From the NCBI GenBank assembly GCA_017405785.1, contig JAFQZR010000001.1:1-64000 (forward strand): a stretch of DNA of 64,000 bases. Reading direction: 5' to 3'. The notes under the pieces were generated by a model. The model saw nothing but the letters and a program-made list of their open reading frames with translations, was not told the DNA's origin and searched no databases. The stretch comes from Erysipelotrichaceae bacterium (GTDB lineage Bacteria > Bacillota_I > Bacilli_A > Erysipelotrichales > Erysipelotrichaceae). The stretch's first letter is position 1; each line of letters starts with the position of its first letter. The position numbers and the translations under genes are program-made. Below, one piece after another: positions 36,367-46,019 of this stretch.

Positions 36367-36654
36367 TTAACCTTCAGTATAGAGGTTAATTGAGTATCCA
36401 TCAGCCAGCTTTACTACAGCCTTGCGGATACCGCCGACAGTTCCAACATAACGTCCTAAACGCTTTTTCTTATTAGGCGTGTTGACGATGTTAACTTTTT
36501 CGACTTTTACATTGAAGATTTCTTCAACTGCTAACTTGACGGCTGTCTTGTTAGCGCCCTTAGCTACTTCAAATGTAACCTTGTTGTCTTCTTCCTGATT
36601 CTTCAGGGACTTTTCAGTTACGATAGGGCGAATGATAATGTCACGTGCTGCCAT
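36367..36654 (-). CDS. rplW: 50S ribosomal protein L23
   Basis: 95 residues. [11 protein letters not shown] and the loop [19 protein letters not shown] are typical. L23 is the docking site for trigger factor and SRP at the tunnel exit. Its ATG shares one base with the rplD stop codon. Confidence 0.98.
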   Translation of the reverse strand: MAARDIIIRPIVTEKSLKNQEEDNKVTFEVAKGANKTAVKLAVEEIFNVKVEKVNIVNTPNKKKRLGRYVGTVGGIRKAVVKLADGYSINLYTEG

Positions 36655-37292
36655 TACTGTAATGCCTCCTCAATCTTCTTAACTGCTGCTTCAGTAGCAA
36701 TCATCTTGTATGAATTTGCCATGTCTAAGCAACTCAGACCTTCGGATGTAGTGAAGGTAGCGTTCTGCAGATTGCGCATGCTCATCCAGACGTTTTCCCA
36801 ATCCTCTTCGACATCGAAGACGAACAGGGCCTTGCGGTCAGCACCCAGATCCTTCATGATCTTGGCGAAATCCTTTGTCTTGATTGTATCGAGCTGGATC
36901 TTGTCAACGACTGTCAGTGCATTGTCAGCTACAAACTGTGATAAGTAAGAGCGTAATGCCAGTCTGCGAACCTTACGGTTGATACGGTAGCCGTACTTTC
37001 TTGGAGTTGGGCCGAACACTGTGCCGCCGCCTCTCCACTGTGGAGCTCTGATAGAACCCTGTCTGGCTCTGCCTGTACCCTTCTGACGCCATGGCTTCTT
37101 ACCGCCGCCGCTTACTTCTGAACGGCCCTTGGTATCAGCTGTGCCCTGACGTAATGATGCCTGCTGCATGACAACTGCATCAAACATGGCTTGCTGATTA
37201 GGTTCGATACCGAATACAGCTTCGTTTAATGCCAGTTCTCTTAATTCCTTACCGGTCTGGTCGAGGACTTTAACTGTTAAATTCTTAGTCAT
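36654..37292 (-). CDS. rplD: 50S ribosomal protein L4
   Basis: 212 residues. The tunnel loop [20 protein letters not shown] is diagnostic. L4 commonly represses the S10 operon by binding its leader RNA; a structured leader precedes rpsJ here. Confidence 0.98.
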   Translation of the reverse strand: MTKNLTVKVLDQTGKELRELALNEAVFGIEPNQQAMFDAVVMQQASLRQGTADTKGRSEVSGGGKKPWRQKGTGRARQGSIRAPQWRGGGTVFGPTPRKYGYRINRKVRRLALRSYLSQFVADNALTVVDKIQLDTIKTKDFAKIMKDLGADRKALFVFDVEEDWENVWMSMRNLQNATFTTSEGLSCLDMANSYKMIATEAAVKKIEEALQ

Positions 37293-37295
37293 ACA

Positions 37296-37988
37296 TTAAG
37301 CCTCCTTTTCCTCATCGGTAATGTAGTTGACCAGTTCAACCGGAGCAACATCCTTAACCGGCTTGGTTGTGGTCTTTACGATAACCAGTCCCTTGCGAGG
37401 TCCCGGAACATTACCCTTGACGAGTAATACATTGTTTGCAGTATCAACTTTGATGATCTGCAGATTCTGGTTAGTGGTTGTATAAACACCTTCATGACCA
37501 GCCATCATTCTGCCCTTGTTGATGTATCCGTTGTTACGTCCGATAGTTGCCAGTGAACCGACAGCTCTGCGGACCAGGGATGCACCGTGAGTTCTAGGCT
37601 GTAATGCCTGGTTATTGCGGTAAACAGCACCCATATAACCTTTACCACGGGAAGTGCCCTGAACATCGACCATATCGCCTTCAGCGAACAGATCGCACTT
37701 TACTTCAGCGCCTAATTCCAGATCAGCCATCTCATCGCTCTTTAATTCACGGTAGAATCTCTTTGGAGCGGTGCCGGCGTTCTTTGCGTGGCCCTTGTTG
37801 GCCTTGGTAGCCTTCTTGTCGGTTAAGTCTTCCATACCGAGCTGAATTGCTACATAGCCGTCTTTTTCGATTGTTTTCTTCTGAGTAACAACATTAGGTG
37901 TCACTTCGATAACGGTCACTGGAATTAATGTGCCATCACTAGTGAAGACCTGTGTCATACCGAGTTTGCGTCCTAATAAACCTTTCAT
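37296..37988 (-). CDS. rplC: 50S ribosomal protein L3
   Basis: 230 residues. MKGLLGRKLGMTQVF is the conserved start, with GGAGG upstream; a start 14 codons earlier lies in non-conserved sequence. The long loop with RTHGASLVRRAVGS and NKGRMMAGHEG reaches the peptidyl-transferase centre. Confidence 0.98.
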   Translation of the reverse strand: MKGLLGRKLGMTQVFTSDGTLIPVTVIEVTPNVVTQKKTIEKDGYVAIQLGMEDLTDKKATKANKGHAKNAGTAPKRFYRELKSDEMADLELGAEVKCDLFAEGDMVDVQGTSRGKGYMGAVYRNNQALQPRTHGASLVRRAVGSLATIGRNNGYINKGRMMAGHEGVYTTTNQNLQIIKVDTANNVLLVKGNVPGPRKGLVIVKTTTKPVKDVAPVELVNYITDEEKEA

Positions 37989-38007
37989 GATGTCTACCTC
38001 CAATGTC

Positions 38008-38325
38008 CTATAACTTGATTTCGATATCAACGCCGCTGGCTAATTCCAGAGAGCTTAATGCAGCGATGGTTTCCTTGCTGGCACCAACGATTTCGATTAA
38101 TCTCTTGTGCGTTCTGATCTCGAACTGTTCACGAGCATCCTTGTACTTGTGGGTTGCTCTTAATACGGTTACTACCTGTTTTTCAGTCGGCAGTGGGACT
38201 GGTCCAACGATCTTCTTGGCACCGTGATTCATTGCTGTGTCAACGATCTTCTGACATGCTGAATCAAGTGAACGATGTTCATATGCCTTTAAGCGAATGC
38301 GGACAGAGTTCTTTGCTTTTGCCAT
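38008..38325 (-). CDS. rpsJ: 30S ribosomal protein S10
   Basis: 105 residues from ATG 38325 ([17 protein letters not shown]), with AGGAGG upstream. The longer frame reaching 38400 lies in the leader RNA and was rejected. S10 is also the partner of NusB in antitermination. First gene of the S10 operon. Confidence 0.98.
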   Translation of the reverse strand: MAKAKNSVRIRLKAYEHRSLDSACQKIVDTAMNHGAKKIVGPVPLPTEKQVVTVLRATHKYKDAREQFEIRTHKRLIEIVGASKETIAALSSLELASGVDIEIKL

Positions 38326-38450
38326 GGATGTTTTCCTCCTTTTTGCTGTGTCTATTCCATGATAGACCCGCTCGATGCGAATTCCCCGGCTACACACCAT
38401 GACAACGTATATCAGTGTGCCGGCAACCTCGCACGTCTATGCGGTCGCTT
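38326..38450 (-). promoter_or_regulatory. S10 operon leader RNA
   Basis: About 125 nt of structured untranslated leader. Nested pairings are visible on minus: CATAGAC with GTCTAT, GTGCGA with TTCGCA, and a central arm GCCGGCACAC with GTGTGTAGCCGG. This fits a Firmicutes L4-type autoregulatory leader, although I assign it from position and folding, not from a family match. Confidence 0.55.
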
Positions 38451-38454
38451 GAAT

Positions 38455-38484
38455 ATCATATCACAGAAAAAGTGCCCAAATCAA
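38455..38484 (-). promoter_or_regulatory. S10 operon promoter
   Basis: TTGATT (38479-38484), 18 bp, TATGAT (38455-38460) on minus. The -35 box lies in the loop of the terminator of the preceding PTS gene. Confidence 0.55.
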
Positions 38485-38493
38485 GCACTTTTT
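38467..38493 (-). terminator. Terminator of the orphan PTS IIA gene
   Basis: AAAAAGTGC and GCACTTTTT form a 9-bp stem with a 9-nt loop, giving T runs in both directions. It overlaps the S10 promoter. Confidence 0.75.
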
Positions 38494-38561
38494 TCAGAAA
38501 TCTCCTATTATATTAAATATTTAATAAACTTTACCTATATTAGGTTATTTTTCAGCGGTTT

Positions 38562-38966
38562 TTACTGCTGATTGTAGATGTCATTAAGGCAGACAATGCA
38601 CTTTTTCCCGCTTTCCATGATGTGTTTTATGTCCATATCATCGATTTCTCGGGCATTCATCCTTCTTCCCAGGGCATCCAGCAACATTACCAGGTTAACT
38701 CCGGTTACTACCCTGATCTTATCGGAGAGCTTATAAGCACATCTGTTTGACGGAGTACCACCGTAGATGTCACACATGACCAGTACACCGCTGCCGTCAT
38801 CAAGGCGGTTAATGGCCTGATCGATTTCCCAGTCAAATGTATCGACATCCTCAATGTCATAACATATGGCTTCAATGCGCGGTATGTCCTCACCGAAAAA
38901 CAGCTTGCTGGAATCCAGCAGACCCTGGGCTAAATTACCGTGACTTAAAAGAAGTATACCAACCAT
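38562..38966 (-). CDS. Orphan PTS mannose-family IIA protein
   Basis: 134 residues. H9 in LLLSHGNLAQG is the phosphorylation site and MCDIYGGTPSNR is the conserved core, so it can accept phosphate from HPr. No IIB, IIC or IID genes accompany it. It sits alone between tuf and the S10 operon with its own promoter and terminator. It may serve a remote permease or act as a phosphorylation-dependent regulator; DhaM-like function is less likely because the extra domains are absent. Confidence 0.9.
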   Translation of the reverse strand: MVGILLLSHGNLAQGLLDSSKLFFGEDIPRIEAICYDIEDVDTFDWEIDQAINRLDDGSGVLVMCDIYGGTPSNRCAYKLSDKIRVVTGVNLVMLLDALGRRMNAREIDDMDIKHIMESGKKCIVCLNDIYNQQ

Positions 38967-38993
38967 GTTATTGTCTTCCTTCCCTTTTTTATC

Positions 38994-39002
38994 ATTATAG
39001 CA
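38994..39002 (-). promoter_or_regulatory. Extended -10 promoter of the orphan IIA gene
   Basis: TGCTATAAT on minus, about 28 nt before the start codon and directly against the tuf terminator. Confidence 0.5.
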
Positions 39003-39041
39003 TCAAAAAAAGGGCCCCTTTTCATAAAGTTGCCCTTTTTA
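39003..39041 (-). terminator. Terminator of the str operon (tuf)
   Basis: AAAAAGGGC and GCCCTTTTT stem with a 16-nt loop, followed by a T run on minus, 15 nt past the tuf stop codon. Confidence 0.82.
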
Positions 39042-39056
39042 TCAGTCTTCCGGTTA

Positions 39057-40244
39057 TTAGCCTAAGATTTCAGTAACTGAACCTGAACCTACTGTACGTC
39101 CGCCTTCACGGATAGAGAACTTAGTTCCCTGTTCAACAGCGATTGGGTGGATCAGTTCAACAGTCATTTCGACGTTATCACCAGGCATGCACATTTCAGC
39201 GCCGCCTAAGTCTTCGATAACACCTGTAACGTCTGTTGTACGGAAGTAGAACTGAGGACGATAGTTAGCTACGAATGGAGTATGACGTCCGCCTTCTTCC
39301 TTAGTTAATACGTAAACCTGACCTTTGAACTTGTTGTGTGGATGAACACTGCCTGGTTTTGCCAGAACCTGTCCACGAACAACCTGGTCACGAGAGATAC
39401 CACGTAATAATGCACCGATGTTATCGCCAGCCTGAGCATAGTCCAGAGACTTTCTGAACATTTCAAGACCAGTTACGACTGTCTTCTGAGTTTCTCTGAT
39501 ACCAACGATTTCGACTGGTTCATTCAGCTTAACAACACCACGTTCAACACGGCCTGTAGCAACGGTACCACGACCAGTAATAGTCATAGTATCCTCGATA
39601 GCCATTAAGAACGGCTTGTCATCTTCACGAGCTGGGTCTGGGATCCATTCGTCTACGGCATCCATTAATTCAAGGATAGCCTTTTCAGCTTCTGGATCGC
39701 CTTCCATAGCCTTTAATGCTGAACCACGGATAACTGGAGTGTTATCGCCATCGAATCCGTACTTGTCTAACAGTTCTCTTACTGTCATTTCAGCTAAGTC
39801 GATGAAGTCTTCCTGACCTTCCATCATATCGCACTTGTTCAGGAATACTACCATTGAAGGAACACCAACCTGACGAGCTAACAGAACGTGTTCGTTAGTC
39901 TGAGGCATTGGTCCATCTGGAGCAGCAACAACAAGGATAGCACCATCCATCTGTGCAGCACCGGTGATCATGTTCTTAATGTAGTCGGCATGCCCCGGGC
40001 AGTCAACGTGTGCATAGTGACGCTTGTCTGTTTCATATTCTACGTGTGCAGTATTGATCGTAATACCACGAGCCTTTTCCTCTGGAGCACCGTCGATCTG
40101 GTCATAAGCCATAGCTTGTGCCTTACCCTGCTTAGCCAGTACTCTTGTAATAGCTGAAGTTAAGGTTGTCTTGCCATGGTCGATGTGGCCGATGGTTCCA
40201 ATGTTAACATGTGGTTTGGATCTGTCAAATTTCTGTTTTGCCAT
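39057..40244 (-). CDS. tuf: Elongation factor Tu
   Basis: 395 residues. P-loop GHIDHGKT (19-26), DCPGHADY and NKCD are the GTP-binding motifs, followed by the two beta-barrel domains. It delivers aminoacyl-tRNA to the ribosome. Fourth gene of the str operon, 78 nt after fusA. Confidence 0.99.
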   Translation of the reverse strand: MAKQKFDRSKPHVNIGTIGHIDHGKTTLTSAITRVLAKQGKAQAMAYDQIDGAPEEKARGITINTAHVEYETDKRHYAHVDCPGHADYIKNMITGAAQMDGAILVVAAPDGPMPQTNEHVLLARQVGVPSMVVFLNKCDMMEGQEDFIDLAEMTVRELLDKYGFDGDNTPVIRGSALKAMEGDPEAEKAILELMDAVDEWIPDPAREDDKPFLMAIEDTMTITGRGTVATGRVERGVVKLNEPVEIVGIRETQKTVVTGLEMFRKSLDYAQAGDNIGALLRGISRDQVVRGQVLAKPGSVHPHNKFKGQVYVLTKEEGGRHTPFVANYRPQFYFRTTDVTGVIEDLGGAEMCMPGDNVEMTVELIHPIAVEQGTKFSIREGGRTVGSGSVTEILG

Positions 40245-40322
40245 TTGTTTATTTTCCTCCCGTTATTTCTATTTCAATAAACATTTTAAAGCATCTCAAC
40301 TAATAAATCAATAAATATTAGA

Positions 40323-42392
40323 TTACCCCGCATTACGCTGAATAATCTCCTGAGTTATGCTGTAAGGCACCTGTGAGTAATGGCTCATCTGCATTACATA
40401 GTTGCCTCTTCCCTGGGTAAATGACCTTAGCGAAGTAGCATAACCGAACATTTCGGAAAGCGGAACCATGGCCTTTACGGCAACGGCATTTCCCCTTTCC
40501 ACCTGGTCAACGATCTGACCTCTTCTGGAAGTAATGTCACCCATTACGGAGCCGAGATACTCGCTTGGAGCGGTAACTTCGACGTTCATGATCGGTTCCA
40601 GAATGACCGGAGCACACTTCCTGGCAGCTTCCTTGAGAGCCAGGGATGCTGCGATTTTATAGGCGTTCTCGCTTGAGTCGACTTCATGAGATGAGCCGTC
40701 AAACAGAGTTGCCTTGATATTGATTACCGGATAACCAGCCTGTAAGCCGCTGCTTAATGCAGCCCTCAATCCTTCTTCTGTTGGTTTGATGAATTCCTTT
40801 GGAACACTTCCGCCTATGGTTGCATCAACAAATTCAAAGCCTTTGTCTTCGTTAGGTTCGAATCTGATCCAGACATGGCCGTACTGACCGTGTCCTCCAG
40901 ACTGTCTGACGAATCTACCTTCACACTCAGCTGCCTTTGTGATGGTTTCTCTGTAGGCAACCTCAGGCTTTCCAACATTACATTCGACGCCGAATTCCCT
41001 TCTCATGCGGTCGACGATGATGTCGAGGTGAAGCTCACCCATGCCCGCGATGATTGTCTGACCGGTTTCAGTATCAGTATATGTCTTGAAGGTCGGGTCC
41101 TCTTCGGCTAACTTGGCCAGCGCATTGCCCATCTTGTCCTGGTCATTGCGGGTCTTCGGTTCGACTGACATATTGATAACCGGATCTGGGAATACCATTG
41201 ATTCAAGTTTGATATCGGCGCCTTCTGAACAGAGGGTATCACCTGTAGAAGTAAATTTGAAACCGATTGCGGCAGCGATATCACCCGCATGCACCTCGTC
41301 AATATCCTGACGGTGGTTGGCATGCATCTGCAGTATTCTGCCGAATCTTTCCTTGCGACCCTTGGTAGAGTTGTAGATGTAGGTTCCTGACTTGGCGGTT
41401 CCGGAGTAAACACGGAAGTAAGTCAGCTTTCCGACATATGGGTCTGTGGCGACCTTGAAGGCGAGCGCGGCAAACTTGCCGCCGTCATCGGCTATGACCT
41501 CAATCATGTCACCGTGGGAATTAACGCCCTTGTAAGGCGGAACTTCCACCGGTGAAGGCAGATAATCAACAACGGCATCAAGCATCTGGATGACGCCCTT
41601 GTTCTTATATGCTGCCCCGGCCAGCACCGGGAAGAATTCACCGGTGATGACGGCTTTTCTGATCTGAGCCTTGACTTCCTCAGCGCTCAGGTCTTCACCT
41701 TCCAGTACCTTCATCATGAAGTCGTCGTCGTAATCCGCAATCTTCTCACACAGATTCAGACGGTATTCTTCCATCAGGTCGACCATATCTTCCGGAACTT
41801 CGATAACTGTATCCGGCTGGTCGATGTCCGGAGAGAAAAGATAGGCTTTTCTTTCCACGATATCAACGACACCGTTGAAGTTAGCTTCTGCTCCGATTGG
41901 CAGCTGGATCGGGGCTGCCTTGGCGCCCAGTCTTGTGCCGATGCTGTCTACTGACATGAAGAAGTCTGCTCCGACTGCATCCATCTTATTGACGAATACG
42001 ATACGGGGAACTCCATATGTGGAAGCCTGTCTCCAGACTGTTTCGGTCTGTGGTTCAACGCCGGCCTTGGCGTCAAGAACCGTTACCGCACCGTCCAGAA
42101 CTCTTAAGCTTCTCTCAACTTCTACTGTAAAGTCTACGTGCCCTGGAGTATCAATAATATTGATCCTGCAACCTTTCCATGTAGCTGTGGTAGCAGCAGA
42201 GGTAATGGTTATGCCTCTTTCCTGCTCCTGCCGCATCCAGTCCATCGTAGCAGCCCCGTCATGGGTCTCTCCTATCTTATGGGTACGGCCGGTATAGTAC
42301 AGTATACGTTCGGTTGTAGTTGTTTTTCCAGCGTCGATATGAGCCATGATGCCAATGTTACGAGTATGCAATAAGTCGAATTCTCTTGGCAT
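40323..42392 (-). CDS. fusA: Elongation factor G
   Basis: 689 residues. [27 protein letters not shown] and NKMD are the GTPase motifs; [18 protein letters not shown] marks domain IV, which drives tRNA translocation. Normal length for a canonical EF-G, in the standard position. Confidence 0.99.
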   Translation of the reverse strand: MPREFDLLHTRNIGIMAHIDAGKTTTTERILYYTGRTHKIGETHDGAATMDWMRQEQERGITITSAATTATWKGCRINIIDTPGHVDFTVEVERSLRVLDGAVTVLDAKAGVEPQTETVWRQASTYGVPRIVFVNKMDAVGADFFMSVDSIGTRLGAKAAPIQLPIGAEANFNGVVDIVERKAYLFSPDIDQPDTVIEVPEDMVDLMEEYRLNLCEKIADYDDDFMMKVLEGEDLSAEEVKAQIRKAVITGEFFPVLAGAAYKNKGVIQMLDAVVDYLPSPVEVPPYKGVNSHGDMIEVIADDGGKFAALAFKVATDPYVGKLTYFRVYSGTAKSGTYIYNSTKGRKERFGRILQMHANHRQDIDEVHAGDIAAAIGFKFTSTGDTLCSEGADIKLESMVFPDPVINMSVEPKTRNDQDKMGNALAKLAEEDPTFKTYTDTETGQTIIAGMGELHLDIIVDRMRREFGVECNVGKPEVAYRETITKAAECEGRFVRQSGGHGQYGHVWIRFEPNEDKGFEFVDATIGGSVPKEFIKPTEEGLRAALSSGLQAGYPVINIKATLFDGSSHEVDSSENAYKIAASLALKEAARKCAPVILEPIMNVEVTAPSEYLGSVMGDITSRRGQIVDQVERGNAVAVKAMVPLSEMFGYATSLRSFTQGRGNYVMQMSHYSQVPYSITQEIIQRNAG

Positions 42393-42403
42393 ACATTTAT
42401 CTC

Positions 42404-42874
42404 CTACCAGCGGTAATGTGCGAATGCTTTATTGGCCTCTGCCATCTTATGAGTGTCTTCACGCTTCTTGCAGGCGCCGCCGACACCGTTGGATGCATCG
42501 ATTATTTCATTGGCTAATCTCTGCTCCATTGTCTTTTCATTACGTAATCTAGCGTAATTTACTAACCATCTTAAACCTAAGGTCAGTCTTCTGTCCTGGC
42601 TGACTTCTACAGGAACCTGATAGTTAGAACCACCAACTCTGCGGAGTTTCAGTTCCAGAACTGGCATGATGTTTTCCAGTGCCTGTTCGAAAACTTCCAT
42701 AGGCTGACGGCCGGTTTTTTCTTCAACGATTTCAAAAGCGTTGTAAAGAATTGTCTGAGCAGTTCCTCTCTTCCCGTCGATCATGATTCTGTTGATTAAA
42801 CGAGTAACTAACTTAGAGTTATAGATTGGATCTGCTAATACGTCTCTCTTAGCTATATGTCCTTTTCTTGGCAT
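42404..42874 (-). CDS. rpsG: 30S ribosomal protein S7
   Basis: 156 residues. [20 protein letters not shown] and [14 protein letters not shown] are diagnostic. S7 is the primary binder of the 16S 3' domain and the usual str-operon autoregulator. Confidence 0.98.
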   Translation of the reverse strand: MPRKGHIAKRDVLADPIYNSKLVTRLINRIMIDGKRGTAQTILYNAFEIVEEKTGRQPMEVFEQALENIMPVLELKLRRVGGSNYQVPVEVSQDRRLTLGLRWLVNYARLRNEKTMEQRLANEIIDASNGVGGACKKREDTHKMAEANKAFAHYRW

Positions 42875-42901
42875 TTTTAATCTCCTTTCACGATCTACGT
42901 T

Positions 42902-43324
42902 TTACTTCTTTGCTTCTTTTGGTCTCTTTGTACCATATAATGAACGGCCCTGCTTACGGTCTGTTACACCAGCGCAGTCCATGGTACCACGTAAGACATG
43001 GTATCTGACACCTGGTAAATCCTTAACACGGCCTCCACGGATTAACACAACACTGTGTTCCTGTAAGTTATGGCCTTCGCCTGGAATGTATGCAGTTACT
43101 TCCATACCGTTGCTTAAACGTACACGAGCGTACTTACGTAAAGCAGAGTTTGGCTTCTTAGGGGTCATTGTACCGACACGAGTGCAGACACCACGTTTCT
43201 GAGGTGAGATCGTTGCAGTTACACGACGCTTCAGAGTATTAAAACCACGATTCAAGGCAGGTGAATTTGATTTCCATTGCTTACTATCACGTCCTTTACG
43301 AACTAACTGATTAATAGTTGGCAT
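42902..43324 (-). CDS. rpsL: 30S ribosomal protein S12
   Basis: 140 residues from ATG 43324 ([12 protein letters not shown]), preceded by AAAGGAG; a start seven codons upstream is not conserved. The decoding-centre loop [15 protein letters not shown] has the Lys at which streptomycin-resistance changes occur in other bacteria, here in the sensitive form. First gene of the str operon. Confidence 0.98.
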   Translation of the reverse strand: MPTINQLVRKGRDSKQWKSNSPALNRGFNTLKRRVTATISPQKRGVCTRVGTMTPKKPNSALRKYARVRLSNGMEVTAYIPGEGHNLQEHSVVLIRGGRVKDLPGVRYHVLRGTMDCAGVTDRKQGRSLYGTKRPKEAKK

Positions 43325-43374
43325 TTCTTTCTCCTTTCTGTACACACTTCCGGGTGTGCCTAACCGCTCCCGTA

Positions 43375-43398
43375 TATATGGCTCTTTCGAGCCACATA
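43375..43398 (-). promoter_or_regulatory. Leader hairpin of the str operon
   Basis: TATATGGCTC and GAGCCACATA pair (one mismatch) around a GNRA-type GAAA loop on minus, between promoter and rpsL. A second short stem (CACAC/GTGTG) follows. Possible regulatory leader. Confidence 0.4.
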
Positions 43399-43411
43399 TG
43401 CAAGCTTTATT

Positions 43412-43440
43412 ATATTAGCTAAAGCAAAAGCTTTTGTCAA
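43412..43440 (-). promoter_or_regulatory. Promoter of the str operon
   Basis: A perfect TTGACA (43435-43440), 17 bp, TAATAT (43412-43417) on minus. TATAAT three bases further along would give a 20-bp spacer and is less likely. Confidence 0.72.
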
Positions 43441-43448
43441 CAGAAATT

Positions 43449-44351
43449 TTACTGTTTTGGTATGACAAATCTGATTGCCTTCTCCAGATCTTCAATGACG
43501 AAGTGCTGTCCGGCCACAAGTTCACCGTCAACACTGATTTCCATCACTTCCGGCGCTTCCAATTCAACCACCCTGGCACGGGTGTATGTAATGTATTTCT
43601 GGCACTTTTCATCGTCCAGATGGGTTCCCTTCATGTACTTTCCGATCAGGAAAGGAATCTTAAGTCTCGGTACCACGCTGAAGCAGCAGACCTCAGCCAG
43701 GCCGTCATCGATCAGTGAGCGCGGGGCGCAGTTGAAGGAACCGCCGACGTGGGTACCGTTGCAGACCGTACAGAGCATGTAGCTGCCGTCATTGACCGGC
43801 TTACCGTCAGCCTTGATAAGACACTTGTTGTTAAGGCCGGAGAACAGACCCTTGATAACACCGGTGTAATAAGCGTTTTTACCGCCGATGACAGGTTTTC
43901 TCTTTACATCGATCATGGTCTTCAGAACGACGGTATCAAAACCGAAGTGAACGGCATTCAGAGCATAGCGGTCCCCTACTTTCAGGACATCGACCATTAC
44001 CTCTTCCCCGTCGACCAGTTTAGTCAGATCCATGAACCGGTCCTTACCGCCGAAATACTTGACATAGTCATTTCCTGAACCGACAGGATAAGCTGTCATC
44101 TGAGCATTGGAAAAGCCGATGACACCGTTGGCTACTTCATTGATCGTACCGTCACCGCCGCAGGCATAGAATCGGTACTGTACATCAGGGTTTTCACTGC
44201 AGGTGGTTTTGATGTACTCCGTGGCATCACCCGGTACACGGGTAACATAGACCTGATAATCCAGATCCTCGATTTTCAGCAGCTGATGGACGATCATGTC
44301 CGTTGAATCAGCCTTACCGGCTGCCGGATTGATGATAAATACATGCTTCAT
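43449..44351 (-). CDS. Diacylglycerol/lipid kinase family protein
   Basis: 300 residues of the DagK/YegS type. GGDGTINEVANG (65-76) is the nucleotide-binding motif and AYPVGSGNDY the second. It phosphorylates diacylglycerol or a related lipid using ATP at the membrane. The C-terminal region contains CFSVVPRLKIPFLIGKYMKG and EISVDGE, as in DgkB relatives. AAGGAAGG precedes the start. Placed as a single gene between the str operon and tRNA-Pro. Confidence 0.87.
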   Translation of the reverse strand: MKHVFIINPAAGKADSTDMIVHQLLKIEDLDYQVYVTRVPGDATEYIKTTCSENPDVQYRFYACGGDGTINEVANGVIGFSNAQMTAYPVGSGNDYVKYFGGKDRFMDLTKLVDGEEVMVDVLKVGDRYALNAVHFGFDTVVLKTMIDVKRKPVIGGKNAYYTGVIKGLFSGLNNKCLIKADGKPVNDGSYMLCTVCNGTHVGGSFNCAPRSLIDDGLAEVCCFSVVPRLKIPFLIGKYMKGTHLDDEKCQKYITYTRARVVELEAPEVMEISVDGELVAGQHFVIEDLEKAIRFVIPKQ

Positions 44352-44419
44352 ATTATCTGACCTTCCTTGATTACATAAACGTTTATTCTTTATTTATTCT
44401 AGCAGATTAAGACATTATG

Positions 44420-44448
44420 TTGACATTGAATTCATTTTTCTGTATCAA
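44420..44448 (+). promoter_or_regulatory. Promoter of tRNA-Pro
   Basis: TTGACA, 17 bp, TATCAA. A TAGTAT closer to the tRNA lacks a -35 partner. Confidence 0.45.
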
Positions 44449-44480
44449 AAAGAAAAAAGATGTGTTATTGTAGTATAAGA

Positions 44481-44557
44481 CGGAATGTAGCACAGCTTGG
44501 TAGTGCACTAGCTTCGGGAGTTAGGGGTCGTGGGTTCAAATCCCATCATTCCGACCA
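44481..44557 (+). tRNA. tRNA-Pro (anticodon CGG)
   Basis: 77-nt cloverleaf with acceptor CGGAATG/CATTCCG, anticodon loop TTCGGGA giving CGG (reads CCG), T arm TTCAAAT and an encoded CCA. Confidence 0.93.
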
Positions 44558-44568
44558 TTTGAATAAAC

Positions 44569-44595
44569 ACGGCTGATACAGATCAGCCGTTTTTT
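44569..44595 (+). terminator. Terminator of tRNA-Pro
   Basis: ACGGCTGAT and ATCAGCCGT 9-bp stem with loop ACAG, followed by TTTTT. Confidence 0.85.
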
Positions 44596-44610
44596 ATTAT
44601 CACAAAGACA

Positions 44611-44632
44611 GAAAAAGAGGTCACTGACCTCT
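44611..44632 (-). terminator. Terminator of the antiporter/TrkA operon
   Basis: AGAGGTC, AGT loop, GACCTCT, then TTTTC on minus, 13 nt past the TrkA stop codon. Confidence 0.78.
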
Positions 44633-44645
44633 TGTTTTTCTTTTG

Positions 44646-46016
44646 TCAGGATACCTGCAGAATATCGTCGAGACAGCCGATGGAGATGTCCGCCGTTGAA
44701 ACGACGATCACCTCATCACCAGGCTCAATGATGCTCTTGCCATCAGGTATCTGGACCTTACCATTACGGATAATGGCTGCCACCAGTGTATCGGGACGCA
44801 GGTTGAAATCCTTATCCATCAGGCGAACGCCGAACTTTGAGAATCTGTCAGCTGACAGTTCCAGTACCTCAACCTGGTTATCCGCCATGTGATAAAGTTT
44901 CTGCAGCTGCCGGGCATGTTCGGTGTTATTAAGAACACGGATATAGCGGAGAATACTGTTGGCGCTTATTTCATATGGTGAAACCGTATTGGTTAATTCC
45001 ACTTTGCCGAGAACTGAGGCATAACCGGAATTGAGAACCTTGGTAATGATCTTAGGAACACCCAGCGATAAGGCAAACATCGAGACAACAAGGTTATTGG
45101 CATCTGAATCAGTAAGGGATACACAGGCATCATACTGAGCCATTCCCTCTTCTGCCAGGATCTGTTCATCGACCTCTTCAGCATAAGCTATTGATACATC
45201 CGGCAATAATCTCTCCAGTTCCTCACAGCGTTCCCTGTCAAATTCAACTATTTTCAGATTCATATCTGTAGCACGCAGCTTTTCCGCCAGATACAGTCCG
45301 ACTATTCCGCAGCCCACCATCATGACGCGTTTAACCTTACGCTTGACATAATGCAGCTGTTCCAGCAGCTTTTCCATCTTGGTTCTCTGCGCCAGAACAC
45401 TGATCTTGTCATTTGGCTGTAAAACGAAATTGCCGCGAGGTACAAAGGCTTTCTTGCCGCGGGTAACAGTGGCTACCAGCATGGAAATACCGAACTTATC
45501 ATGCAGCTCACTCAGAGACAGTCCTGCCATCGGGTGGTGCTCTGTAATATTCAGTTCAGCCAGGGAGACGTTTCCGCCCATGAATGACTGTAAATTGATG
45601 GCCAGTGGCATCTGCAGCAGACGCATGATCTCATCAGCCACAGCCAGTTCCGGATTGACAATGTAGTCAATTCCGGCTTTTTCACGGAATATGGCGGCGT
45701 CCCGTGCATATTCACGTTCACAGACCCTTGCCACGGTATGAGCTGCCCCGAGTTCTCTGGCTATCATGCAGGCCATGATATTGGCTTCATCAGATGAAGT
45801 AACCGCAAAGAAAACATCCACTGCTTCCATACCGGCTTTCCTCAGTACACTGTAACTGGCACCGCTGCCGCAGATACCGTTGACTTCATATCTGTCAGTT
45901 ATGGTTTCAATAGCCTTAGGGCTTTTGTCAATGACAGTAATATCGTGATGTTCTTCTGCCAGAAACTTGATCAGACAGGCACCGATACCGCCGGCGCCAA
46001 CAACAACTATCTTCAT
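44646..46016 (-). CDS. trkA: TrkA-type potassium channel regulatory protein
   Basis: 456 residues made of two repeated units, each an NAD-binding RCK_N domain (VVVGAGGIGACL at 4-15 and MMVGCGIVGLYL near 233) and an RCK_C domain. Double-RCK TrkA normally gates TrkH/TrkG potassium uptake. No TrkH gene is nearby; the gene follows an Na+/H+ antiporter by 3 nt. It may instead gate that transporter, as RCK domains do in some CPA proteins. That is inference. Confidence 0.87.
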   Translation of the reverse strand: MKIVVVGAGGIGACLIKFLAEEHHDITVIDKSPKAIETITDRYEVNGICGSGASYSVLRKAGMEAVDVFFAVTSSDEANIMACMIARELGAAHTVARVCEREYARDAAIFREKAGIDYIVNPELAVADEIMRLLQMPLAINLQSFMGGNVSLAELNITEHHPMAGLSLSELHDKFGISMLVATVTRGKKAFVPRGNFVLQPNDKISVLAQRTKMEKLLEQLHYVKRKVKRVMMVGCGIVGLYLAEKLRATDMNLKIVEFDRERCEELERLLPDVSIAYAEEVDEQILAEEGMAQYDACVSLTDSDANNLVVSMFALSLGVPKIITKVLNSGYASVLGKVELTNTVSPYEISANSILRYIRVLNNTEHARQLQKLYHMADNQVEVLELSADRFSKFGVRLMDKDFNLRPDTLVAAIIRNGKVQIPDGKSIIEPGDEVIVVSTADISIGCLDDILQVS

Positions 46017-46019
46017 ACA

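Noticed and set aside
38326-38400. Longer start of rpsJ, giving a 130-residue S10
   Set aside because: The extra codons fall in the structured leader, while MAKAKNS at 38325 has a well-placed AGGAGG and matches normal S10 length.
43415-43420. TATAAT-like box at a 20-bp spacing from the str operon TTGACA
   Set aside because: The spacing is too long for a sigma-A promoter; the overlapping TAATAT at 17 bp is preferred.
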